NCBI RefSeq assembly: GCF_900177425.1
Contig: NZ_LT840184.1
Span: 2,904,568 to 2,968,567 of the forward strand
DNA length: 64,000 nucleotides
Reading direction: 5' to 3'
Source of the DNA: Paenibacillus uliginis N3/975
Lineage (GTDB): Bacteria > Bacillota > Bacilli > Paenibacillales > Paenibacillaceae
A program made the translations under genes and the position numbers. Below, in pieces: positions 54,612 to 62,716 of this stretch (position 1 is its first letter; each line of letters opens with the position of its first letter). Under the pieces are notes generated by a model that saw nothing but the letters and a program-made list of their open reading frames with translations, ran no database searches and was not told the origin of the DNA.

Positions 54612-55700
54612 ATGAACATCGTGGAAATGGAATCCGTGCTTACGGATAAGACCATGAGAAGCGTCAAGCTGCCATTTGAGATACCGCAGGTATATGGTTT
54701 TTTGGGCCATGCTTATGTACTCGGTATCCTTCAGCCATTTGAGTACGCTCAGCCGTGGATTCATACGAGTTATATTCAATTGTTTATAGCCAAGCATTAT
54801 TTAAATGATCTGCAGGAGTATCGGCTGGATTTCTATCCGGACTTGATGATTGCTTATAACAATATGCCATGGTTGATGTATAAGCACTCCGATAAAGTCC
54901 TGCTCGATCAGCTTGGGGTAGATATTCATCGATATCTGATTACACAGCTAGAACGTGAATATTATGTCGTAACGTACGTAGATGAATTCTATATCCACAA
55001 TTCGATCTGCTATCAGGAGAACCATTTTGTTCATGACATTTTCATCTATGGTTACGATCTGGATCGGCAGATTTATCATGTTGCGATCTTTGATAAGAAT
55101 CGTCAGTTTACGATGCAGGAGGTTACCTTCGAGCAATTTGATCAAGCCTATACCTCGCAAGGTAAATCGACTCAATCGCTGATCAGCTCATGCAAAAGGA
55201 TGGAGCCCTCAAACTATGAAAATAGTAAATACGGCTCCGGAGTGGGTAGATTTGATTTTGACTTGCAGCTGATGATTAATGTGCTTAGCGATTATTTGGA
55301 AGGCAGGAACTCCACGGAGCGGCTTCGCATTCAGCAGCAGCCGATGGAAGGCTATTTCGGTGTTGAGATTTATCCTTACCTCCAGGAATTCGTTACGCGC
55401 GTGATCGAAGGAGTGCAAAATTTCGACGTTCGTCAGCTTCATATTCTATGGGAGCATAAGAAAATGATGGTAGCAAGAATTGAGTACCTGCAGCAGTTAG
55501 GTTACCTCCGAGAAGAGACTTCATTATTATCCGAAGCTAAGCGTCTTGAGAAGCAAGCCTATACCTACCGCAATCTCATGCTAAAAGGCTTTATGAGTCA
55601 AAATAGGAACATACTACATCCGCTTGTAAACTCGCTCGAGGAGATGCTGATTGCAGAAAAAGCATTGATTACGCAGTTAATCGAGGAGCTTCGCAAGTAA
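54612..55700 (+). CDS. BtrH-like protein lacking the catalytic Cys
   Basis: 362 residues. The domain matches the C-terminal part of the PKS at 49678-53109: ENHFVHDIFIYGYDLDRQIY corresponds to the His segment there, and AIFDKNRQF to the Asp segment. Where the PKS domain has Cys (NCFYNSF), this protein reads PWIHTSYIQL, with no Cys. A long helical tail follows (about 220-362). So it has the fold and part of the triad but is unlikely to act as a cysteine acyltransferase by itself; it may be a partner, a scaffold or use another nucleophile. ATG 54612 is chosen over ATG 54597 because GGAGG at 54599-54603 fits it. Confidence 0.75.
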   Translation: MNIVEMESVLTDKTMRSVKLPFEIPQVYGFLGHAYVLGILQPFEYAQPWIHTSYIQLFIAKHYLNDLQEYRLDFYPDLMIAYNNMPWLMYKHSDKVLLDQLGVDIHRYLITQLEREYYVVTYVDEFYIHNSICYQENHFVHDIFIYGYDLDRQIYHVAIFDKNRQFTMQEVTFEQFDQAYTSQGKSTQSLISSCKRMEPSNYENSKYGSGVGRFDFDLQLMINVLSDYLEGRNSTERLRIQQQPMEGYFGVEIYPYLQEFVTRVIEGVQNFDVRQLHILWEHKKMMVARIEYLQQLGYLREETSLLSEAKRLEKQAYTYRNLMLKGFMSQNRNILHPLVNSLEEMLIAEKALITQLIEELRK

Positions 55701-55722
55701 ATAGAGATAGGAGGGATTGAGC

Positions 55723-57111
55723 ATGTTGGACGTATCGATCATTATTCCTGTGTACAATAAAATGGAGCAGTTAGAGCGTTCACTCTATTTCATTGCAAAC
55801 CAGATCGATATAGGAATATCGCTTGAGGTCGTCGTTATCGATGATGGGTCAACCCAGCCTGTAAAGGACGTAATCGATTCTTATACAGATCAAATCAAAA
55901 ATCTAAAATATTTGTATCTAGAACGGGATAAGCACTCCTGCCGTTCACGGACTCGCAACATTGGCATTCGCGAGAGCAGTGGCAACATTCTCGTTTTTCT
56001 CGACTGCGGCATTGTCATCCCTGACTTTTTCATCGAGCGCGTCGTTAATCGGATCGGTCATAGTACGAACATGGTGCTGTACCATTATGTCATGGGTGCG
56101 TTTACGGATCCGAACAAAGAGGATTTGTCAGTCATCGAAAATATTAAACCATCTAATCTTGCTGCAGTCTGTGAGCAGCTCAGGTATCATCCCGATTGGG
56201 AGGACATGCGAACCTCGCATTTTGAGCTGGTGGACCATGACCTGAATCGGATGGATGTACCATGGTCGATGGGATGGGGCGGCGCGGTTACGGCATCTCG
56301 TGATATCGTCCTTCAAGCAGGAGGCTTTGATGAGACGCTGAAGGGCTGGGGAGCGGAGGATACTGATTTTGCGTATCAGCTTCATAAACATGGGGCGTCG
56401 ATGTATGCAACGGATGACATTTGCACGCTGCATCTGCCTCATCCTTCCGACGATAATATCGATCAAAAGATCAAGTCCAGCTACTTGAATCGTAAGAAAA
56501 TGCATATGAAGCATCGTACCTTCGACACAGAGATTTATCCATATTCAGCAGATTTGCACTTTGATCTGATCATGGCGAAGTTTAATCGGCTGGTGACTCA
56601 CTATTATGTACCTGCGTACAGTGATTCCTTGATCGAGCTCCTGAATCGTGAATATGTGCAGGGAGTAGACCGATCAGCAGTCATCGGGGCAGACAGCCAT
56701 GCTGTCCTTTCCGCTTTGAATGTGTCTCACGTTTTTTTACAAAATAAAGGATTGCTCCAGCGTTACCAAAGCACCTGGCCAGAGAAGGAATTTGTTTATT
56801 TGCTAGGGTTGGATACCCTTTATCCGTCCAAGCACTTTGATGTCATCATTGTAACGGATTACTTCAGAATGTTTAGCGAGCCGCTCATTGGTATCATGCT
56901 GAAGGAGCTTTATCGGATCAGTAAGAAAGTCGTATTTTTATACAACAATAGCTATGTATCATATCTCGCGACCACGGCAGGATGGACGTGGCACAGCAGA
57001 CAGGAGCTGGAGCAGCTCTTTGAACGCAGCCAGTTGATGTTTCATACGGAGCGTCAGGTCGGCGATTGCAAGGTGTTCGAAGTAGGCAAGGCGGTTACGG
57101 TCGTTGTCTAA
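55723..57111 (+). CDS. GT2-family glycosyltransferase with methyltransferase-like C-terminal region
   Basis: 462 residues. GT-A fold N-terminal domain: VSIIIPVYNKMEQLERSLYF at the start, VVVIDDGST, a FLDCGIV segment in the DxD position, and the galactosyltransferase-type GWGAEDTDFAYQLHKHG (about 203-219), whose Glu-Asp pair supplies the catalytic base. Residues about 310-462 resemble a class I methyltransferase core (FDVIIVTDYFRMFSEPLIG, then a KVVFLYNN strand) but lack the usual SAM-binding glycine motif, so it may be a non-catalytic or binding domain. AGGAGGG at 55709-55715 selects ATG 55723 over the upstream TTG. Last gene of the cluster. Confidence 0.85.
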   Translation: MLDVSIIIPVYNKMEQLERSLYFIANQIDIGISLEVVVIDDGSTQPVKDVIDSYTDQIKNLKYLYLERDKHSCRSRTRNIGIRESSGNILVFLDCGIVIPDFFIERVVNRIGHSTNMVLYHYVMGAFTDPNKEDLSVIENIKPSNLAAVCEQLRYHPDWEDMRTSHFELVDHDLNRMDVPWSMGWGGAVTASRDIVLQAGGFDETLKGWGAEDTDFAYQLHKHGASMYATDDICTLHLPHPSDDNIDQKIKSSYLNRKKMHMKHRTFDTEIYPYSADLHFDLIMAKFNRLVTHYYVPAYSDSLIELLNREYVQGVDRSAVIGADSHAVLSALNVSHVFLQNKGLLQRYQSTWPEKEFVYLLGLDTLYPSKHFDVIIVTDYFRMFSEPLIGIMLKELYRISKKVVFLYNNSYVSYLATTAGWTWHSRQELEQLFERSQLMFHTERQVGDCKVFEVGKAVTVVV

Positions 57112-57136
57112 ATGAATAGGATGTAAGTTTTCCGTT

Positions 57137-57168
57137 AGAGGCTGCCATTTGGTAGTCTCTTTTTTTTT
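57137..57168 (+). terminator. Terminator of the NRPS/PKS operon
   Basis: AGAGGCTGCC (57137-57146) pairs with GGTAGTCTCT (57151-57160) around ATTT, all ten positions paired (two GU), followed by T8. It lies 26 bases after the glycosyltransferase stop and marks the right end of the cluster. Confidence 0.85.
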
Positions 57169-57444
57169 GACAAAGCAATAGAGTAGACAATAAATGAAAG
57201 AAGATTTGCCTACAGGAGTGCTTGTCGGATACATAACAATCAAATGTAGATTTCAAATTCCGGACCATCGGTGAGCATCTTCCTCGATTTTGGATACCAT
57301 GTGCCAAATATATACTGAAAAGTATCCGATAAATTATTCAATGAACCCTTATGAGTAAATGAGTAAATAACGGGATTGGGTTTAGGGAATCGGATCGAAC
57401 AAGCTCCTTGCGAAGCCGATTTAGATTGTAGTGATTTTTGGTGC
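57169..57444. other. Gap between the biosynthetic cluster and the sigma-factor gene
   Basis: No gene is supported in these 276 bases. The sigma-factor promoter candidate begins directly to the right. Confidence 0.4.
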
Positions 57445-57474
57445 TGTCACATTTTGGGCCGAGCTGTTCGTTGT
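57445..57474 (+). promoter_or_regulatory. Candidate ECF-sigma-dependent promoter
   Basis: TGTCACA (57445-57451) and CGTTGT (57469-57474), separated by 17 bases, lie about 25 bases upstream of the ECF sigma gene. The layout resembles ECF promoters with a CAC-type -35 and a CG-type -10, so the sigma factor may transcribe itself. Confidence 0.45.
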
Positions 57475-57499
57475 ATAGAGTGAAAGGGGGTGAGACGGC

Positions 57500-58093
57500 T
57501 TGAATGATGCGGAGTTAAGTCAGATCATTGCAGATGTGTTGGATGGGAACACAGAAAAATTCGAGAAAATTATGGAGGTTTATCAAAAACCGATTTTTCT
57601 CTACTGTTATCATATGCTGGGCAATTATGCCGAAGCCGAGGATAACGCACAGGAAGTATTTTTGAAGACATTCCGCACCTTGAAGAAATATACCCAACAT
57701 GAGATAGATTTTGGCGCCTGGGTATACAAGATTGCCTACCATCAATGCATCGACATCATCCGTAAGCGAAAGTTGGTGAAATATATGCCTTTCTTTTACC
57801 AGGATGAGAAAGAAAATAATGAAGTCGATATGCATATTGAAGCCAACTATTTTGATGAATCCGTACATCAAGCTATGGCGAAATTATCGGCGGAAGAGCG
57901 CAATTTGTTAATCTTGCGTTGTGTCGAGGATAAAAGCTACCAGGAGATCGGTTTGATTCTAGGCAAAAACAGCGCAAGCCTTCGTAAAAAATACGAACGT
58001 ACATCTGCAAAATTTCGAAAGTATTATGCTCAAGTGAAGGGAGTGGGAGTGTATGAATATGGACAGGGATCGGGATATAAAAAAACTGTTTGA
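57500..58093 (+). CDS. ECF RNA polymerase sigma factor
   Basis: 197 residues with sigma region 2 (FLYCYHMLGNYAEAEDNAQE, then VFLKTF) and region 4 (LSAEERNLLILRCVEDKSYQ, then EIGLILGKNSASLRKKYER). TTG 57500 is used because AAAGGGGG lies at 57483-57490; no ATG in frame is near. The last 41 bases overlap the next gene, a membrane protein that looks like its anti-sigma factor. Targets are unknown. It lies next to the biosynthetic cluster but behind its terminator, so a link is not shown. Confidence 0.9.
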   Translation: MNDAELSQIIADVLDGNTEKFEKIMEVYQKPIFLYCYHMLGNYAEAEDNAQEVFLKTFRTLKKYTQHEIDFGAWVYKIAYHQCIDIIRKRKLVKYMPFFYQDEKENNEVDMHIEANYFDESVHQAMAKLSAEERNLLILRCVEDKSYQEIGLILGKNSASLRKKYERTSAKFRKYYAQVKGVGVYEYGQGSGYKKTV

Positions 58094-59003
58094 TGACCCG
58101 CGCATTCCCGACGCCGACTTGACAGGAAAAGTAATGAGAATACTACATGCTAAGCCAAAAGAAAAGGAGAGGTTTTTTGTGAAATATAAAGTTGCTTTGA
58201 CTGCGTTTGTAGGGATGATGTTAATGGGCTCCACGGGTTATGCGGCAGTTCAATATCATTCTTTGAACAACAAGGATGGCGAAGTCGTATATGAGACTAA
58301 ATCGACGAAAGATTATGGAAAAACAGAATCGAAAGAGGATAGGAAGCATGGCGAAGAATTTTATGCTCTTAAGGAGAAGGTGCTAAAGAGCGGTGAAGCT
58401 GGACTGTTCTATCTGGTTGCCAATAACCCGAATCATCAAACGGATCTTGGAACGAAGATGACTCCATTCCAAAATCTCACTCAATTGCGAGATAAGATTA
58501 CGGATAAATCCGTTAAGATTCCAGACAGTGTCAATGGAAATTATACATTCAAACAAGCGGAAGTGATGTTTAGAAATGCTCAGGAAGTAAATCCACCTTC
58601 TCCGGAAGAACAAAAGGCGCTGGCGGAAAAACTGAGAAAACAGGCGGAGGCATCCAATCAGGGATATGCCATGATGCCGGTTGAAATGACAGATCAGTTT
58701 TTCATTCTCAATGTTAAGTATCAAAATGGCGAGGATGAAATCGGGGTTGATATCACTAATCTGACTGGAAAGAGCAACCCTACAACGTATATTGACGAGA
58801 ACGTTGAATTTAAGCAGGAGAAGGTTCAAGTGAAGGGAGTAGAAATGCTGCATACAGAATTTGGTCCTTCGCAGTGGCACGAGCTGAAATGGGTATACGA
58901 GAGCCCAGACAAAAAGGTAAAATACGCCTATACTATAAAGGGAGACATAAATAAAGTAAGCAAAGAAACTTTGATGAAAATTGCCGAAGGCTATTTGAAA
59001 TAA
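58053..59003 (+). CDS. Membrane-anchored anti-sigma-like protein
   Basis: 316 residues. Cytoplasmic N-terminus (about 1-45, rich in Asp, Arg and Lys), one membrane helix (VALTAFVGMMLMGSTGYAAV, about 47-66) and a large external domain with charged repeats and a final beta-rich part resembling DUF4367-type domains (about 190-316). The layout fits an anti-sigma factor that holds the ECF sigma factor and senses an external signal. It overlaps the sigma gene by 41 bases, so both are made together. No zinc-binding ZAS motif (HxxxCxxC) is present. Confidence 0.7.
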   Translation: MNMDRDRDIKKLFDDPRIPDADLTGKVMRILHAKPKEKERFFVKYKVALTAFVGMMLMGSTGYAAVQYHSLNNKDGEVVYETKSTKDYGKTESKEDRKHGEEFYALKEKVLKSGEAGLFYLVANNPNHQTDLGTKMTPFQNLTQLRDKITDKSVKIPDSVNGNYTFKQAEVMFRNAQEVNPPSPEEQKALAEKLRKQAEASNQGYAMMPVEMTDQFFILNVKYQNGEDEIGVDITNLTGKSNPTTYIDENVEFKQEKVQVKGVEMLHTEFGPSQWHELKWVYESPDKKVKYAYTIKGDINKVSKETLMKIAEGYLK

Positions 59004-59014
59004 TAAATATTAAA

Positions 59015-59064
59015 ACAACGGGAATCTTCTCCAAAGCTAATTGGGGTTGATTCCCGTTTTTCCT
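59015..59064 (+). terminator. Terminator of the sigma/anti-sigma operon
   Basis: AACGGGAATC (59017-59026) pairs with GATTCCCGTT (59049-59058), followed by TTT and CCTTTT. A perfect 10-bp stem with a 22-base loop. Confidence 0.75.
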
Positions 59065-59244
59065 TTTGGCAGGGACCGGCAAAGTGTTCACTCCCTATTT
59101 GTATAAGCATGTTTCAGGCTGGTTGGGACAACGATCCCGTTTAGTTGAATTAGAGTTTTTTTAAATAATAGCTTTGTACTCTGCAAGACGAGTAAAAAAA
59201 TTAGAATTCGAATTAATATTTCATTGACAAAAAGATAATGGATT

Positions 59245-59931
59245 ACACAAGTACAGCTTTCTCCAACGCCCTTAGCACGTGCTGCGTATTGCGAACAAGT
59301 ATTACTTAATGAAGTTATGTTAGGATTAAAACAGTGTGTAATACTTGGAGCTGGGTTAGATACTTTTTGTTTCCGACATCCAAAATTGAAAAACAGCTTA
59401 GAAATATTTGAAATTGATTATCCAGCTACACAGGAATTTAAAAAGAAAAGGCTGGAGATTGCCAATTATAAAATTCCTAGTAATCTTCATTTTGTTTCTA
59501 TGGACTTCACCAATAAGTTTTCTTATCAAAATCTAATAGATGAAGGGTTGGATAATAAAAAAACTTTCTTTAGCCTTTTGGGTGTTTCTTATTATTTGAC
59601 TAAAGAGGAAAATTCAAGCTTGATAAATAATTTATTTGCCAAAGTCCCATCAGGAAGTTCTATAGTTTTTGATTATGCGGACGAAAAGCTCTTTGAAGAA
59701 AAAGGTATGTCTAATAGAGTTGAAAATATGGTGAAAATGGCTTCAGCAAGTGGAGAACCAATGAAATCATGCTTTACTTATTATGAAATCGAGAATATGT
59801 TAGAGAAATCAGGTTTACTTAGTTATGAACATTTATCACCAGCTAAGATAAATGAACTTTTCTTTAGTAATCGAACGGATTATTTGTCTGCATTCGAAAC
59901 GATTCATTATATCCATGCTGTAAAAAAATAA
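59245..59931 (+). pseudogene. N-terminally truncated SAM-dependent methyltransferase (leucine carboxyl methyltransferase-like)
   Basis: The frame encodes SPTPLARAAYCEQVLLNEV, then VILGAGLDTFCFRHP with the SAM-binding loop GAGLDT of the PPM/Ppm1 group, an acidic EIDYPATQEFK strand and a FSLLGVSYYL segment, ending at 59931. The family usually starts 50-70 residues earlier; upstream of about 59245 a stop interrupts the frame and no ribosome-binding site is visible. The first in-frame ATG (59317) lies after the family-conserved start. It is probably a remnant; a shortened active form is less likely. Confidence 0.65.
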
Positions 59932-59945
59932 TATTCTATTTAATT

Positions 59946-59985
59946 TGCCGCTCAATGCATAGGATGATTGAGCGGTTTTTAATTA
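59946..59985 (+). terminator. Terminator after the methyltransferase remnant
   Basis: CCGCTCAAT (59948-59956) pairs with ATTGAGCGG (59967-59975), followed by TTTTTAATT. Confidence 0.8.
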
Positions 59986-59996
59986 TTCTGATAAAT

Positions 59997-60115
59997 CAAG
60001 AAAACAATTGACTCCCGCGGGGATAGACCCACTTACTAGAAGTCAGTCAATTTTCTTTCTTGTGTGGGAAATCCTCACATCCGATTTGATGAGGAGGGGT
60101 GGAAAATCCCACCCT
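59997..60115. repeat. Inverted-repeat cluster in the gap before the amino-acid transporter
   Basis: CAAGAAAACAATTGACT (59997-60013) is inversely repeated as AGTCAATTTTCTTTCTTG (60045-60062) with small differences, and a GGGGTGG/CCCACCC hairpin with AAAAT loop follows near 60097-60115. The rest of the 350-base gap to 60341 holds no gene. It may be a small mobile-like or REP-type unit. Confidence 0.45.
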
Positions 60116-60341
60116 TGATTCTAGTGCAGATGAGCGCTTATTTGGGTAAAGAATAACAGCGATCCGGCTTGCTGCTGTGCTTCATTCCATAGGTGTAAAA
60201 TAGCTTTCTAGTGCTCTGTTAGAAATTGTATTTTTAGAAATGGTGTATTTTTTGTTAAAATAGGATAACTGGTGGTAGAAAACCTCACAAGGAAAAAGTA
60301 AATGGAATTAACTTCGGAGTTGACTAAGAAGGAGAGGACAC

Positions 60342-61790
60342 ATGAAATCAAGAAAATTATCATTATTTATTATGTCGCTGCTGCTACTCATGGTGACCGG
60401 TTTGTCCGGTTGGGCAGGAGGCGCTGCGGCGGAGCCGGAACCCGGCAAAACCTATGTGATTGGTACCGACATTACGTTTGCGCCGTTTGAATTTCAGGAT
60501 GCGAACGGCAATTTCGTCGGCATTGATATGGACCTAATGGAGGCCATCGCTAAGGATCAGAATTTTAAGTATCAAATCAAGCCGCTCGGCTTCAACGCGG
60601 CCGTTCAGGCGCTGGAGTCAGGACAGGTAGACGGCGTGATCGCAGGGATGAGCATCACTGATGAGCGGAAGCAAAAATTCGATCTATCGGATCCGTATTT
60701 TGATTCCGGCGTGGTCATGGCGATCAACAAGAACAATGACACTGTCAAGAGCTATGAAGATTTGAAAGAGAAGAAGGTTGCAGTAAAGACCGGTACAGAA
60801 GGCTATAGATTCGCTGAATCGATTGCCTCAAAGTACGGCTTCAAGATCGTCCCATTCGATGAATCCTCGCAGATGTATGATGATGTTAAGACAGGCAATT
60901 CCATCGCCTGCTTCGACGATTATCCAGTACTGGCTTATGGGGTAACCCAGAATAATGGTCTGAAAATCGTGACTGAGAAGGAAAAAGGCGGCTCCTATGG
61001 CTTTGCGGTGAACAAGGGAATGAATCAGGAGCTTATGGAGAAATTCAATACCGGCCTGATCAATCTTCGCGCAAGCGGTGAGTATGACCGGATTCTTGAG
61101 AAATATCTTGGTGAGAATGCATCCGGACCGGCGAACCAAAGCCGCTGGGAGCTAATTCAGGAGTCTCTGCCGTCCCTGCTGAAGGGACTTGGCAAGACGC
61201 TGTTGTACACGATTGTTTCACTGTTTTTTGCCTTTATTTTTGGGCTTGTTTTCGGATTTATGAAAGTGGGACAGAATCGGTTCCTGCGCGGCGTTGCGAC
61301 CGTGTTCGTCGATGTATTCCGCGGCATTCCGCTGATTGTCCTCGCCTTCTTTATTTACTTCGGGATCCCGCAGGCATTCGGCTTCACGATGCCGCTGTTC
61401 CTGGCGGCGATTCTGACGCTCAGCCTGAATGCAGGCGCTTATGTGACGGAAATTATCCGGGGCGGCATTCAGTCGGTCGACCGGGGACAAATGGAAGCGG
61501 CGCGTTCGCTCGGCTTGCCTTACCGTAAAGCGATGATAAAGATCATTATCCCGCAGGCGGTTCGCGTCATGATTCCGGCATTCATCAATCAGCTCGTCAT
61601 TACGCTTAAAGATACGTCGATTCTGTCGGCCATCGGTCTCGTCGAGTTGACGCAATCCGGCAAAATCATTATCGCCAGAACGTTCTCGTCGTTCGATATC
61701 TGGCTTGTCGTTGCTATCATGTATCTGATTGTCATCACGATTTTGACGAAAATTTCAGGTTATCTGGAAGGGAAGGTGCGTCGTGGGTAA
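60342..61790 (+). CDS. Amino-acid ABC transporter, substrate-binding domain fused to permease
   Basis: 482 residues. Signal peptide (about 1-30, MKSRKLSLFIMSLLLLMVTG) then a PBPb-type binding domain (about 35-260: VIGTDITFAPFEFQDANGNF, VDGVIAGMSITDERKQKFD). Then a HisM/GlnP-type permease (about 275-480) with five membrane helices and the EAA loop QMEAARSLGLPYRKAMIKII. Fusion of the receptor with the channel keeps one binding site on each channel, as in lactococcal GlnPQ. AAGGAGAGGAC precedes the ATG. It overlaps the ATPase by 8 bases. Substrate is probably a polar amino acid such as glutamine, but this is not proven. Confidence 0.93.
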   Translation: MKSRKLSLFIMSLLLLMVTGLSGWAGGAAAEPEPGKTYVIGTDITFAPFEFQDANGNFVGIDMDLMEAIAKDQNFKYQIKPLGFNAAVQALESGQVDGVIAGMSITDERKQKFDLSDPYFDSGVVMAINKNNDTVKSYEDLKEKKVAVKTGTEGYRFAESIASKYGFKIVPFDESSQMYDDVKTGNSIACFDDYPVLAYGVTQNNGLKIVTEKEKGGSYGFAVNKGMNQELMEKFNTGLINLRASGEYDRILEKYLGENASGPANQSRWELIQESLPSLLKGLGKTLLYTIVSLFFAFIFGLVFGFMKVGQNRFLRGVATVFVDVFRGIPLIVLAFFIYFGIPQAFGFTMPLFLAAILTLSLNAGAYVTEIIRGGIQSVDRGQMEAARSLGLPYRKAMIKIIIPQAVRVMIPAFINQLVITLKDTSILSAIGLVELTQSGKIIIARTFSSFDIWLVVAIMYLIVITILTKISGYLEGKVRRG

Positions 61791-62511
61791 AATCCGGGTT
61801 GAGGGATTACAGAAAAGCTTTGGCACAAATCAAGTGCTGAAAGGAATCGATATGCAGGTCAAGGAAGGGGAGGTTGTCTGTCTCATCGGCCCTTCCGGTT
61901 CAGGGAAAAGTACGTTCCTACGCTGCATTAACCAGCTGGAGGAAATCACGGCTGGCCGGGTCATCGTCGATGATCAGGACCTAAACGATTCAAAAACGGA
62001 CATTAACAAGGCACGCGAGAATATCGGCATGGTGTTCCAACATTTTAACCTGTTTCCGCATTTCAACGTGCTGAAGAACATCATGTTCGCCCCTATGGAG
62101 CTGGGCAAAATGAATGCGGAGCAGGCGAGCGCCACGGCGCTGCGGCTTCTGGAGCGGGTTGGCCTGGCGGATAAAGCCGAGGCGTTCCCGAGCCAACTGT
62201 CAGGTGGACAGAAGCAACGGGTAGCAATTGCCCGCGCGCTGGCGATGAATCCGGACGTAATGCTGTTCGATGAGCCGACTTCTGCGCTTGACCCCGAAAT
62301 GGTCGGCGAGGTGCTCGGCGTCATGAAGGACCTGGCGCGTGAAGGGATGACGATGGTTATCGTTACGCATGAGATGGGCTTTGCCCGGGAAGTGGCGGAC
62401 CGGGTCGTATTTATGGACGGCGGCTATATTATCGAGGAAGGCTTGCCGGAGGAAGTATTCGGCAACCCGAAGAATGAGCGTACGATCAGCTTCCTGGAAA
62501 AGGTGCTGTAG
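61783..62511 (+). CDS. Amino-acid ABC transporter ATP-binding protein (GlnQ-like)
   Basis: 242 residues: Walker A GPSGSGKST (about 35-43), Q-loop MVFQHFNLFPH, signature LSGGQKQRVAIARAL, Walker B VMLFDEPTSALD and H-loop VTHEMGFAREVAD. Typical polar amino-acid transporter ATPase. GTG 61783 overlaps the stop of the receptor/permease gene, with GGAAGG upstream. It powers the fused transporter. Confidence 0.94.
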   Translation: MGKIRVEGLQKSFGTNQVLKGIDMQVKEGEVVCLIGPSGSGKSTFLRCINQLEEITAGRVIVDDQDLNDSKTDINKARENIGMVFQHFNLFPHFNVLKNIMFAPMELGKMNAEQASATALRLLERVGLADKAEAFPSQLSGGQKQRVAIARALAMNPDVMLFDEPTSALDPEMVGEVLGVMKDLAREGMTMVIVTHEMGFAREVADRVVFMDGGYIIEEGLPEEVFGNPKNERTISFLEKVL

Positions 62512-62522
62512 CGGCGGATTAA

Positions 62523-62586
62523 TCCTCTCTGAGTGAACAAGTGCTTAAAAGGCGCTAAAGTTTCACTTGGAGGGGTTTTTTTTTCG
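62523..62586 (+). terminator. Terminator of the amino-acid transporter operon
   Basis: CCTCTCTGAGTGAAC (62524-62538) pairs with GTTTCACTTGGAGGGG (62560-62575) around an inner AGTGCT/GCGCT hairpin, followed by T9. Confidence 0.75.
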
Positions 62587-62716
62587 AAAAAAACATTTTA
62601 TACATAGTTAAATTATGCTAATCTTTTTAAGAGACTTTATTATGCCATTTTTTAACATATCTCTACTTATTCAGTAATGGTTTTGTAACACTTACATTAT
62701 CTAGGGGGAATTCATC

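Noticed and set aside
31496..57111. Known product such as zwittermicin, colibactin, paenilamicin or butirosin
   Set aside because: Single features match (D-Asn start, ClbP-like peptidase, BtrH fold), but the domain order and the set of tailoring enzymes fit none of these as I know them.
57500..59003. Sigma/anti-sigma pair as part of the NRPS/PKS cluster
   Set aside because: A strong terminator (57137-57168) and a separate promoter candidate split them from the cluster; reported only as a possible neighbour regulator.
59997..60115. CRISPR or insertion-sequence end
   Set aside because: The inverted repeats are imperfect, have no regular spacing and no transposase nearby.
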